Notes under the pieces: model-generated | Seen by the model: the letters and a program-made list of their open reading frames with translations, nothing else | Databases searched by the model: none | Told to the model about the DNA's origin: nothing | In this document: one piece after another, positions 1 to 12,000 of the stretch | Layout: every line of letters begins with the position of its first letter | Numbering within the stretch: the first letter of the stretch is position 1 | Source: Pseudomonas floridensis | GTDB lineage: Bacteria; Pseudomonadota; Gammaproteobacteria; Pseudomonadales; Pseudomonadaceae | Direction: 5' to 3' | Length of the DNA: 50,458 bases | Assembly: GCF_002087235.1 (NCBI RefSeq) | Contig: NZ_MUIO01000043.1 | Coordinates: forward strand, 1-50,458 | Made by a program: the position numbers and the translations under genes

Positions 1-3000
1 ATACAAATCAGTCCGGTGTTCATCATCACGCGTGATCTCGTATGCCGTCGTCGGCTTCAGAAAAAAACCTGCCGTCGAGTCCTTGCCAGCCGTATCGCTG
101 CGCACCACCACATCGCCTGCGCCGACGGTGCCCCGGACGATCTGCTCGCGGTCCTTGTTGTAGTTCCAGCCCTCGACGCTCCAGCCGTTTTTGTTGTTAT
201 CGCCTTTGCCTACTTGAGTCGAGTCCTGCGTGGTACTGCTGCCAGTACCGTACGAACCGCCCACGTTCAGGTAGTAACCGTGCTCCTTGTCCTTGCCCGC
301 GATGTCGCTGTAGCCAAGCGTGTTGGTATCCAGCTTGAGATTACCGCTGTCGGAAGCGATCAATGCGCCGTCAAGCTGGGTGTGGTTCTCGGTGCGGATG
401 TCGACTTTGTCTTTGGCGGTGATGCGGGTCTGTTCCTCGATCCAGTTCTTGGAGCCGTTGGTCTGACCGTACCCGACCGAGCCGCTGACACTGCCGCCAA
501 AACCAACCACTACGGTCGCGCTGAGGTCGAATTCCTTACCTTGTGCTCTGCCTGTATCCGGCAGGGAAGTGACATTGAGGTCGCGACCTACGCGCCCAAC
601 CACGTCGTTGCCGCGCAGCGTAGCACCGGCAATGTTGGTGTCCTGACCGCTGGTGAAACCAAGGTGATTACCAGCGTACAGGTAAGCTTCCTGCTGCTGT
701 TTGCCTTCGCGTTCCAGGTCACCTTTGCCGATGTTGACGCTAGCGTAAACACCGATGCCTCCCGGACCGATGGCGATACCGGCTTCCCCGCCACCATTTT
801 TACGGGTGTTCTCGGTGGAGCTGTCGTTCTGGGCTGCCTTGATGTCGAGGGTGTTGCCAGCAGTCAGATTGATGTTTCGCTCTGCCTGAGCCTGAGTGCC
901 GATCAGGTTGAGGTCATTGCTGGCGTTGAGGTTGACGTCACGGCCTGCTTGCAACACGGTTACAGTAGAGGACCCTTGGCTCTGATCACCGCGGGCAACA
1001 CCGCTACTGCCGCCCACGCCGAGTTTGAACCCGCCACTGCTGCTGCCATGAATACCACTCCAGCTTTTCTGTTCGCTTGTTTCCTGGCTGTAGCTGCCTT
1101 TGGCGGCATCAAGCGTGATGTCACGGCCCTTGATGTTGATATCGCGGCCGACCTGCAATTGGCCACCGCTGATCTGAACATCATTGCTCGCGGACATGTT
1201 CAGATTGTTGCCTGCGTCCAGCGTTGAGGCGCGGTTGGTCGTTTCGACCACTTGCTGGCTGGTGCCCTGCTTGCTGTTGCCGAATTTCCCATCGCCCGTC
1301 GGGCCGGACAGGAACTGTGAGGTGCTGTCTACTGCCTTGAGCGTGCTTGATCCCTTGCTCGTGGCGTCCTCGCCCTTGCCTGCGCCGCTGATGGCATCTT
1401 TGGTGCTGCCATAGTTGTGATCGATGCTGGCACTCAGACCATTACGCGAGTTTTCGCGCTGTTGCTCGACCGTCTGAGATTCACGCGCAGCATCAATCTT
1501 GATGTTGCGCCCGGCAGTCAGATTGATGTCATTGAGCGCCTGAAGGTCAGAACCTACCTGATTGATGTCGCGCGTGGCGTTGACTATAAGATCTTCGCCT
1601 GCGCGTACCTGGCTGGCGGCTGCGCTCTGTTGCTCAAGACGGTTCTTTTCTTTGGTGCGATCAACGCCTGCAAAGAAGGTCACGCCATTGGCGTTAGAGG
1701 ACACGCCGATACCCGACTGCCTATTCTTCTCCCAGTCCTGATTGGACTGGGTACTCTGGGCGGCCAGAATGTTGACGTCCTGACCCGCATTCAGACTGAC
1801 GTTCGCGCCTGCGTTAACGCTGCTGCCGACAATGTTGATGTCGCGCTCGGTCTGCAGACTTACATCGCCTGCAGCATTGATCTGGCTGCCTATGCTGGTG
1901 CTGCTCTGCGCTTGGCCGCCAGCTTCTCTAGCCGACGAAATCGACAGGAATCCACCAGACGCTGAAAGACCGGTTTTCTTCTTGTACTCTTCGCTGTGGC
2001 TGGAAGCTTCGTCGTTGGCCGAGAGCAGATTGATGTCGCCGGTTTTGTCCACCAGCCCGGCTCTGAGGTCCACATCATTGCCTGCGCCGATGTTGCTGGC
2101 ACGCAGAGTGATGTCCTTGCCTGAAGCCACCACCACGTCGTTGCCCGCACTCAGTTCACTGGCGACTTGAGTAGAGCTGGTCTTCAGCTCGGTTTTTCCG
2201 CTTTTGGACAAGCCAAAAGAGCCGGATTTACTTTTCTTGCTGTAAGCACCCTGCTCATCGACACCCGAAAGCACAGTGATGTCATTGGTGGCACCGAGAA
2301 TCAGGTCATTGCCTGCCAGCAGACGGCTGCCAATAACACTGACGTCATGCCCACCGTTAATGCCGACACTACCATCGGCAGCTTTAGTGGCATTGATCGT
2401 GAGGTCTTGCCCTGCATTGATTACCGATGCAACGTTGGTGCTGTCATAGCCTTCCTGCTGCTTACTGCTACTGCGGCCAAACGAACCTTTGCTCTTTTTG
2501 GCATAGAAGTACGAGCTCTCATCCTGAGCGGATGCAATGGTCAAATCTTGCGCAGCATCAAGCGCAATGTTGCTGCTTGCACTGATGCGGCTGGCGATAA
2601 CATCGAGATTCTGCCCGGCCTGCAAAGCCACACTGCCACCCGCCTTCAGGTCCGCAGACACTTGGCCGACATGATCTTCCTGCTCGGTCACCTTCTTGCT
2701 TTTGCCGTAGGAATGCTGCTCATCAGCTGCCGAGGACAGGGTCAGGTTTTCCGTCGCGGCCATGGCAATGTCGCGCTTGGCGTCGATGCTGCTGGCGATC
2801 ACATTGATGTCGCGGCCAGCCTGGGCCGTCAGGTCACGTCCGGCGCTGACTGTGGAGCCCAGTTGCGTGATGGTGGAATTACTGGAATTCGCGCCGCGTG
2901 TCTGGCCTTTCTCGGTCTGGGCCGAGTCGATAGCGACATCGCGACCCGCAGAGATGCTCAAATCACGACCGGCCTGCAACACGCCGCCGGTGTTCTCCAC

Positions 3001-6000
3001 GTCGCGACCCGCTTGCAGGGTCATGTCGTTGGCCGCTTCGATACGTGCAGCGCTGTCAGCGAAGTCCTTACGCCAGGTCGCATCATCGGCAGCGCTCTGA
3101 TGGCTGGTCACCGTGCGTTCGTTGATGACATCGCCGCGCAGCGCGGTCAATGTCACATCACGTCCGGCGATAATGCCACCGGACTTGTTGATCAGGTCGT
3201 TACCTGCCAGCAAGTCCAGACGGTTGCCAGCTTCTATCAGGCCGGAGTTGACCAGGTCGTTTCCAGCAGCCGCCGACAAGTTGTTGGCCGCTCGCAAGGT
3301 GCCGACGTTGTCGAGGTTTTGCCCCGCGATCAGCGAGACGTCGTTACCCGCAATCAATGCCCCGGTCGGGCCAAGCCGGTTGTCGGCCTGGGCCATGTAC
3401 AGCACTGGCACCAGCACTTTCTCACCATTCACTTCGTGCTCTTCGAGCCAGACAATGTCATGGGTCAATGCGGCGACTTGCTGTGAGCTCAGTGACACGC
3501 CGACCGCCAGATTCAGTTGCTGCTTGCTGGCGATGGCGTTGTTCATCAGGTACTTGAACTGGGCCTCGTTGGAGGTCTGGCCATCGATGAACGCCTGACC
3601 GGTTCTGGCCACAACGGCTTGCTGAACGAGGCGTTGTTCATACAGACCATCGCCCAGACGCTTGGCGCTGACTTCCGGGTCATAGCCCAGACCCGCCAGC
3701 AGGTAATCCGAACTCATGAACTGCTTGAGTTCGGTGAGGACCGGGTTGGTTTCGATCAGGTATTTCTGCGGTTTGGAAACGAAGTTGCTGCTGGGCAGCC
3801 CTTCAACTCGGGTCACCGTTTGCGCTGCGGCAGAAACGACTGGCGTAATGGCGCTGGCTTGAGCTGCGGTGGCGGGCTGAATGCTGGCGGTTGGGGTGGC
3901 GGTACCAACAGGGTTGGTCTGAGTGACCACCGGGTTTATAACAGCAGCAGTGACAGGACTGCCTTGAGTCGCCACAGGGCTACGAACAGGGGCAATAACC
4001 GGACCGCCTTGAGCGTTGACGACCACTTGAGTCACGGCGGCAGTCGTGCCTGACTGGGCACCTGTCGTAGCCTGATTCACAGCATTGAGCAAACTACCCT
4101 GGGTACCCTTTACAACCTGCCCAGTCTTGTAGACTTGAGTGCCCTGCACCATCCCCGCGTTCTGGACTGCCGAATTACCGGAAGAAACAGACGTGATGGC
4201 CGGCAAGCCGACAGTCGAGCCTGAGTTCTGTACAGGCAGCAACGCACCGCTGCCCTGATTGCCCGTTGCAATGCCGGTTACGCTGTCGACGCTGGTGACA
4301 CCTGCGGAATCAGAGGTATGGCCCGGCAGTACAAGCCCGCCAATGGGTGGGGCGCCTGGTGTGCTGGTATCGAAAGCAGAGGCATTGGCGCTTACGCCTG
4401 CGCTTTGCCGTGTCACCGAAGCGAGCTCGCGCGTGGCGTTAGCTATCTGGCCGACAGAGCCGATCTGGATGGTGCTTGCCTGCGCATCAGAAACGGTTCG
4501 CTCGCGCTGCGCGACGGAGACCGCTGCGCTGCCCATCGTCCAGCTTTGTGGAAGGCCGACGGGTTGGGCGACAGTAGCAGCGGTGCCGCTCTGGCCGCTC
4601 AGGCGGAACAGACCGTTCTGGCCGGTGGGCAGACTGAAGCCTGGCAGGCTTAGAGGATTGACTTGTTGCTGGGCCAGGTCTGGCGGCAATTGCTGATTGA
4701 CGGTAATGCGCGTGGAAAACTGACTGCCCGGAGCACTGGTATCAGTACGCGAACCACCGCTTACGTAGCTGTAGCCAGCGCGTACAACGTTGTTGCCGAT
4801 GTTGTTACTGGCGTTGACGTTGACTGCACCGCCTGCCTGGATAATGGCGGCATAGCTCTGATCGCCATTGGACAACTGGGTAACCTTGCGGAACTCGGGC
4901 ATCTCGGTTTCGGTGGTAGCGATAAATTCGGCCATTGCCGCTTCAAGGCCGCTGATGTTGTTGGCGTCATAACCGCTGCTGGTAAACCAGTACTGCTCAG
5001 TGAATTCGCGAGCGGCATTGGTCCAGGAACCGGCGTTGCTGGTACGAGCGCTGCGGAAGGAACGCATAGTTTCAGTATCGCTGGCCTCTACGCCGGTGTT
5101 GTTCAGGTTGTTCAGTGTCGCGGTGAAGTTGCCGCTGGTGGCAATGGTGCTGCTCTGGTTGAACAGATCGCCACCGCTGATGCTCAGATTACCGCCAGCG
5201 ATAATGCCGGACGCTGCGCTTGCAGCGGTCACTTCCAGTTTTTCACGCTGAGTAATGTCCCAGGTATGAGTTGCCTTGCCGCTGCAGTCGTTGTTGTAGA
5301 ATTCCCGGTTGCACGCACCCTCTACAATCATGGCGGTATAGATACCGCCGTTGCTGGTAGTCAAAATCGCACGGATGTTCTGTATCGTGCTCGCCGCCAG
5401 ACTCATGCCGCCGTCGCTTTGTATCGTCGCTGAACTGTTGACGAGGCTGTCGGCCAGGGCGCCCTGCCCGTTACGGTCAATCGAGAGATTGCCCAGGCTG
5501 TAGATGTTGGCGTAACTGTTGTTCAGCGAACTGACCCGCAGGCTCATGTTGTTGCCGCTGAAGATCAGCCCGCGATCATTGACCAGCGAGCCGGTGGTCA
5601 CGGTCAGCGCTTGACCGCTGCCCAGCGTGCCCTGGTTGTTGATACTCCCCGCATTGACGGTAAGGTTGGTCGCCGAGGTCAGGCGACCGATATTGCTCAA
5701 CTGGCCTCCCACCGAAACCGAAGTGTCACCGCCGCCAGCGATAGTCGAAGCGGCGTTAAGGTTCACTTGCGCGGCGCTCAGTCCGAGCGTCCCGGCGCTG
5801 CTGAGCCGGCCGTTGCCACCGTAGGTACCACCGAGGTTGAGGCTTAGCGAGCCGTCACTGGCAATCAGTCCTTCGTTGCTCCAAGTGCCGCCGTTACCAA
5901 CGAAGCTGCTGGAAGCAAGCAACTGGCCGCTGGCGGTCTGGCTGAAATTATTGACGTTTATGTTCAGGCGTCCGGCCTGAATGACGTTGCTGTTGCTCCA

Positions 6001-9000
6001 GCTGTCGGCGTTGAGGGTCAAGCCGCCACGAGTGACGATCGAACCACCGGCACCTGAAACGTTGGCCGTCGCAACATCAAACGTCCCATTCCCCGTATGC
6101 AGCAGCGACCCACCCCCATTGAAGAAGCTGCCAGCGTTGAGTATCAGGTCGCTGTTGGCGCTTTCCAGCGTGCCGTTACGGTTGTCGAACAGGTTGCCGA
6201 TCTGGAAGTTCGTCGCACCGCCACCACCCAGCGCGCGCAGTTGCCCGGTCTGGTTGTCCAGACTTGCAGCGGTTACAGCCAGTGTGCTGTCGCTTTCGAT
6301 GATGCCGAAGCGGTTGTTCAGTGCGCCGCTCAGGTTCAACTCGACCTGACCGCCTGCGATCTGGCCGTCGTTGTCGCCGCTGTTGTCGAAATTGCCGCCG
6401 GTGACGCGTACCAGGCCTTTGCCGTAAAGGCCGCCGTTGCGGTTGTCGAAGCTTGCGGTATTGATCAGCGCTTCGCCGGTGCGTGCGGAGACTCGTCCGC
6501 CGTAGTTGTCGAAGCTGCTCAGCGCCGTCAGGTTGAGGCGCTGAGCCTGGATCACACCGCCCTGACGATTGGCGTCATAGCCGTTTTTCAGCACACCGAC
6601 CACATTCGCGGTGAACAGGCCTTGCAGACTGGACAGCACCCCGCCCTGACTGTAGAGGTTGACGGCGCTCAGATTCAGGTCACCGTTCTGCGCAATGATT
6701 CGGCCGTTCTGGTTGTCGACGGTGCTCGCGACATCAACACTAAGGGCACCGACGCTCTGTACCGTGCCGCGAACGTTGGACAGGCTCGCCGTCTGTACTC
6801 GCGCATCGGCGTTCTGGCTGTAGATCAGGCCATCGGCGTCGTTAAGGACGCTGCCGCTCGCGGCGACCGCCAGTGTGTTGTTGGACGCAACGGTGCCGCG
6901 GTTACGGTTGTCCAGTTGTCCCGATGTGTTGAGGGTCATCAGGCTCTGGCTGATCAGTTGCCCGGCCTGGTTGTTGATCGCGGCGCTGCGCCGCAACAGC
7001 AGGGTGCCGCCGCTGGCCAGCTTGCCACTGGTGTTGGTCAGGCTGCCCAGCAGGTCGAGGGTCATCGCGCCCCTGCTGCTCAGGTTGCCAGCGCTGTTGT
7101 CGAGGCTGCTGCCTTCAAAACTGAAATCCTGCTGAGCCGTCAGATTACCGGCCGCATTGCTCAGGGCACTGGCTTTGATGGCCAGCCCTGCGCCGCTATC
7201 GATCAGGCCGTTCTGGCTGTTGTTCAGCAGGCCCGCCACGCTAAGGGTCTGGCCCGTGCCGCTGGACAGGATGCCGCCGCTGTTGTCGAGACTGTCAGCG
7301 GTTACGGTCATGGCGTTCTGACTGACCAGTGCGCCGTTGCCGCCATTGAGCAGCTCGCCGGTCAGCGTTGTAACGAGGCTGCCACTGCGGCTGGATAATG
7401 TGCCGCTGTTGCGGTTATCGAGTCGGTTGCCGGAGACGTTCAGGCCCTGCCAGCCGGAAATCAAGCCGTTGTAGTTGAGCAGGTTAATGGCGCTGAGGGT
7501 CAGCACGTTGCTGCTGATCAGCTTGCCGCTGCTGTTGTCGAGGGTACGGCCACTGAAGGTGAAGCTCTTTGCGCTAGACACCTCGCCGGACTGGTTATTC
7601 AAATCGCGAATACGGCTGAAGGTCAGCGAACCATCGGCAGTGATCAGGCCACCAAAGTTATTGAGGTCGTTGCCCACCATGTCGATGGACAGCCCGGCGT
7701 CACCCATCACCCGTCCGCCATTGAGCGACAATGCGTTGAGAACCAGGGTCATGTCGCGTGCGGCCGACACTTCGCCGCCGGTGCCGGAATCCAGACTGCC
7801 TGCCGTCAGGTTCAGGGCGCCGGTGCTGTTGATCAGGCCTCTGGCGGTGTTGTTGATCGACGTTGCATTGAGGGTAAGGCTGGTGCCGCCCAATACCTGA
7901 CCGTTCTGGTTGTCGAGGCTGGCCGCGCCGACCTTGAGCGCTTGGGCCGCATTGATCAACCCATTGTCACGGTTGGTGAGCAAGCCGGTGACAGTCAAGC
8001 CCAGGTCGTTGCGGCTGGTCAGCGTGGCGCCCGTGTTATCGAGGGTGTTGACGACAGCGTCGACACCAGCGGCGGCGATCAGGCCTTTGACGTTGCTCAA
8101 TGCTCGGGCAATGCGCAGGGTCAGCAATTGGTTGCTGAGCAGTTTGCCGCCGTTGTTATTAAGTTGTTGAGCGTTGACGGTAAACGCCTGGGCGCTGGAA
8201 ATTTCGCCGTTCTGGTTCAGGACTTCGTTGACGTTGTTCAGCACCAGTGCGCCTGGCGCGTTGATCAAGCCGTTCTGGTTGTCCAGTTGGCCGTTATTCA
8301 GGTCCAGGCTCAAGGACGTATTGCTGAACAGCTTGCCGCCCAACTGACTCAGGCGGCTGACGCTGGCGGTCAGTGCCTGGCTGCTGCCAATGCTGCCGCC
8401 GCTGTTGGTCAGTTGTTCGCTGGTCAGCTCCAGTCGATCGCTGCTGCTCACGCGACCGTTCTGGCTGTTATCGAAATTCCCGGTCTTGAGGGTCAGTAGA
8501 CCTTTGCCACTGATGTTGCCGCGCTGGCTGTTGTCGAGGCTGGCGCTTTTAAGAGCGAGGGCGCCATCGGTCACCAGCTTGCCGCCCTGGTTGCCGATTG
8601 CACCGGTGCTGTCGAGGGTCAGGGTTCCAGCACTGGAAACGCTGCCTGCGGTGTTGGTCAGGCTGCCGGCCTTCAATGTCAGGATGTCCTCACCGCTGAT
8701 CAGGCCCTGGCTGTTATCGAGCGCTGCCGACAGGTCGATACTCAACGCCTTAAGGGCGCTCATTGCGCCTGCGGTGTTGTCCAGGCTGCTGCCGATCAGT
8801 GTCAGGCCCGCTTGGCTCGAGAGCAGACCGGTACCACGGTTAGTGGTCTGCGCAATGTTCAGATTCAGCGCTTTTTGCGCCAGAACCTGACCTTTATCGC
8901 TGTTGTTCAGTTGCTGGCCGGTCAGGGTCATCGTGTCCTGGCTGGACAGTTCACCGCCGCGGTTGTCGATGTTGGTGACAGTGATAGCAAGGGCTTGGGT

Positions 9001-12000
9001 GGCGCCGATAAAACCGTTCTGACGGTTGTCCAGCGCGTCGCCGCGCAAGGTCAATGTGCCTTGGGCGAGCATCTGGCCGCTCTGTTGCTGAAGGTTGCCG
9101 ATCCGCGCGTCGAGGTTTTGCTTGCTTGCCAGTTGGCCAAGACGGTTGTCTGCTGTTGCGGCGCTCAGATTCACATTGCCGTCGCCGATCAGCGTGCCTT
9201 TGGCGTTGGTCAGGGCAGTATTTACCGTCACGTCCAGCCCTGCGCGGCTGCTGATCATGCCTTCGGTGTTGTCCAGACTGTCACTGTTGATACTCAGTGC
9301 CGCGCTGGAAATATTGCCTTTGATATTGTTCAGCGCTTTGTTCACAACCAGCGTCAGGGCCTGGCTGCTGAGCAGTTTGCCGCCGCTGTTGTCGAGGCTG
9401 CTAGCGTTCACAGTGAACGCCTGTGCGCTGGAGATTTCGCCGTTCTGGTTGGCAACGCCGTTAAGATTTTTAAGCAGCAGTACGCCAGGGGCGTTGATCA
9501 GACCGCCCTGATTGTTCAACTGGCCGTTGTTCAGGTCGAGGCTCAGCGAGGTGTTGCTGAACAATTCGCCAGCCTGCTGATCAAGGCTGGTGACGCTGGC
9601 GGTCAGGGCCAGCGCGCTGGCAATGCGCCCGGCGTTCTGGTTGATGACCTTGCCTGCCGTCAATCGCAGGGTGTCGCTGCTGGTCAGGCGACCACCCTGA
9701 CTGTTGTCGAACGTACCGGTGGTGACCTGCGTAGCGCCCTTGCCGGACAGTTTGCCGGCCTTGCTGTTATCCATACTTGCGCTGGTCAGCGTGAGCGCCG
9801 CATCGGTGGTGATCGAACCCGCCTGGTTGCTCAAGGCGCCGGTGGTGATGACGTTCAAGGCATCGGCACTGGAAACGCTGCCCGAGGCGTTTTGCAACGA
9901 AGCAGCGCTGACGGTCATGGCCGATTCACTGCTGAGCAGGCCGCCGCTGTTATCGAGCGCGTCAGACAAAATTATGTTCAGGTCCTGCTGGCTGGCCAGC
10001 GTACCGCCTGCGTTATCCAGACGCGTACCGTCCAGCCGCAGGGTGTTACCGAACAACAGGCCCTTGGTCAGGTTGATCACCCGCGCCACTTTCAACCCCA
10101 GCGCCGTGCCCGCCAGCACCTTGCCAGCGTTACTATTGTCGAGGGTCTGGGCGATGATCTCCACGCCGATCTGGCTGGACAGTTCACCGGCCTTGTTGTC
10201 GATGTCGGCCACATCGATTTTCAGCGCTTTTGTCGAGCCCACCAGGCCACCGGACTGGTTGTCGAGCGTGTTACCGGTCAGGGTCAGATTGCCCTGCGCA
10301 ACCAGCTCGCCACCTTGCTGAGTCAGAGCGCCGATAGTGGCGACCATGTCAGCCTGGCTGGCGATACGGCCGCTACCATTGAGAACGCTGTCGGCCTGCA
10401 ACTGCATCAGGCCAGCGGCATTGAGCAGGCCGTTCTGGTTATCCAGACGCGTGCCGACCAGCTCAAGACCCGCATTACTGTTGATCAGCCCCTTTTGAGC
10501 AGTGCTCAGGCCTGTCTGGCTGTTGTCGAGTGCATCGACAAACAGTTGCATACCGTTCTCGGCACGAATCGCACCGCCACGGTTGTCCACGCTGGAACTG
10601 CGCAACACCAGCAGGTTCTGCGCTGCAATACGGCCGCCACGGTTATCCAGCGTCTGGCTGGTCAGGTTCATCAAACCCTTGGCTTGCAGGCTGCCACTGG
10701 CGCGATTGTCCAGTGCGCCGGTCAGCTTGAGGTCCAGTTGACCATCGGTGACCAGCGCACCGGCTTGCCGGTTGTCCAGACTCACCGCTCGAATGTCGGC
10801 ACCCTTCCCTGCGCCCAGTGTTCCTGCCTGATTATCGATGGCGTCGATAATCACCAGTTTCAGAAACCGGTCCGCCATGACTTGGCCTTTGGCATTGCTC
10901 AGGCTGAGCGCGTTGAGCGTGGTGGTACCAGCACTGGTCAGCTCACCATTCTGGTTCGAAAGCGTGCCGGTGACGTTCAGCAGCAGATCAGCATCGCTGC
11001 TCACGCTGCCACTGTTATTGCTCAGTTCGCCTGCGGCCAGATCGATACCGTTGCTAGACACCAGGCCACGCAGGTTGCTCAGCAACCGGTCGACACGCAC
11101 GACCAGTGCATTGTCGCTAAGCACCGAGCCCGCGGTGTTGTCCAGCGACGTCGCGGCCAGCGTGAACCCATGGGCGCTGGAGATTTCGCCGTTCTGGTTA
11201 TCGACCGAGGTGAGGTTCTTGAGCAGCAATTGACCGGGTGCTGTGATCAGACCACCCTGGTTGTTCAGCACACCCTTGCTGAGGTCGAGGCTGACGTCAG
11301 CGTTACCATACAGTCGGCCATCGTTGCTCTGATCAAGGCCTGTGACCACTGCGGTCAGGGCCATGGCGCTGGCAATTCGCCCAGCGTCACCGTTGTTGAC
11401 CAGCCCGGCATTGATTTTCAAGGTGCCGGTGCTGGTCAGGCGACCGCCTTGCTGGTTGTCGAACGTGCCGGTGTCGAGTTTCACACCCTCACCGGCGATA
11501 CGACCGTTCTGGCTGTTGTCCAGGCTGGCACTGGTGAGCGACAGGGTTGAGTCACTGAGCATCTGCCCGCCACGGTTCACCACAGCGCCATCGACGTTCA
11601 GGACCGACACGCCGGAACTGGTGATGCTACCCACCGTGTTGGCCAGAGAAGCGGCGTTCACATCAAGTGTGCCAGCGCTGCGCACGAGACCCTGATTGTT
11701 GTTCAGTGCGCCGCTGACCGTCAGACCCAGTTTGTTTTTGGCGTAGACGCTGCCGCTGCCGGTGTTGGTCAGTTGACCCAGAGTTAGCTGCACCTCCTGC
11801 TGACCGGAAACGGCGCCAGCGCCTTGGTTATCCAGGTTGTCGGCCGTCAACAGCAACGCGCCGTTGGCCAGCAAACGGCCCTTGCCGCTGTTATCGAACT
11901 GGCCGACGGTTGCGGTCAGGTTGCCCAGGCTGGAGAGTTCTGCGTTGCGGTTGTCCAGCGTCGCGGCACTCAGTTCAACACCGGTGGCGGAAATCAGCCC

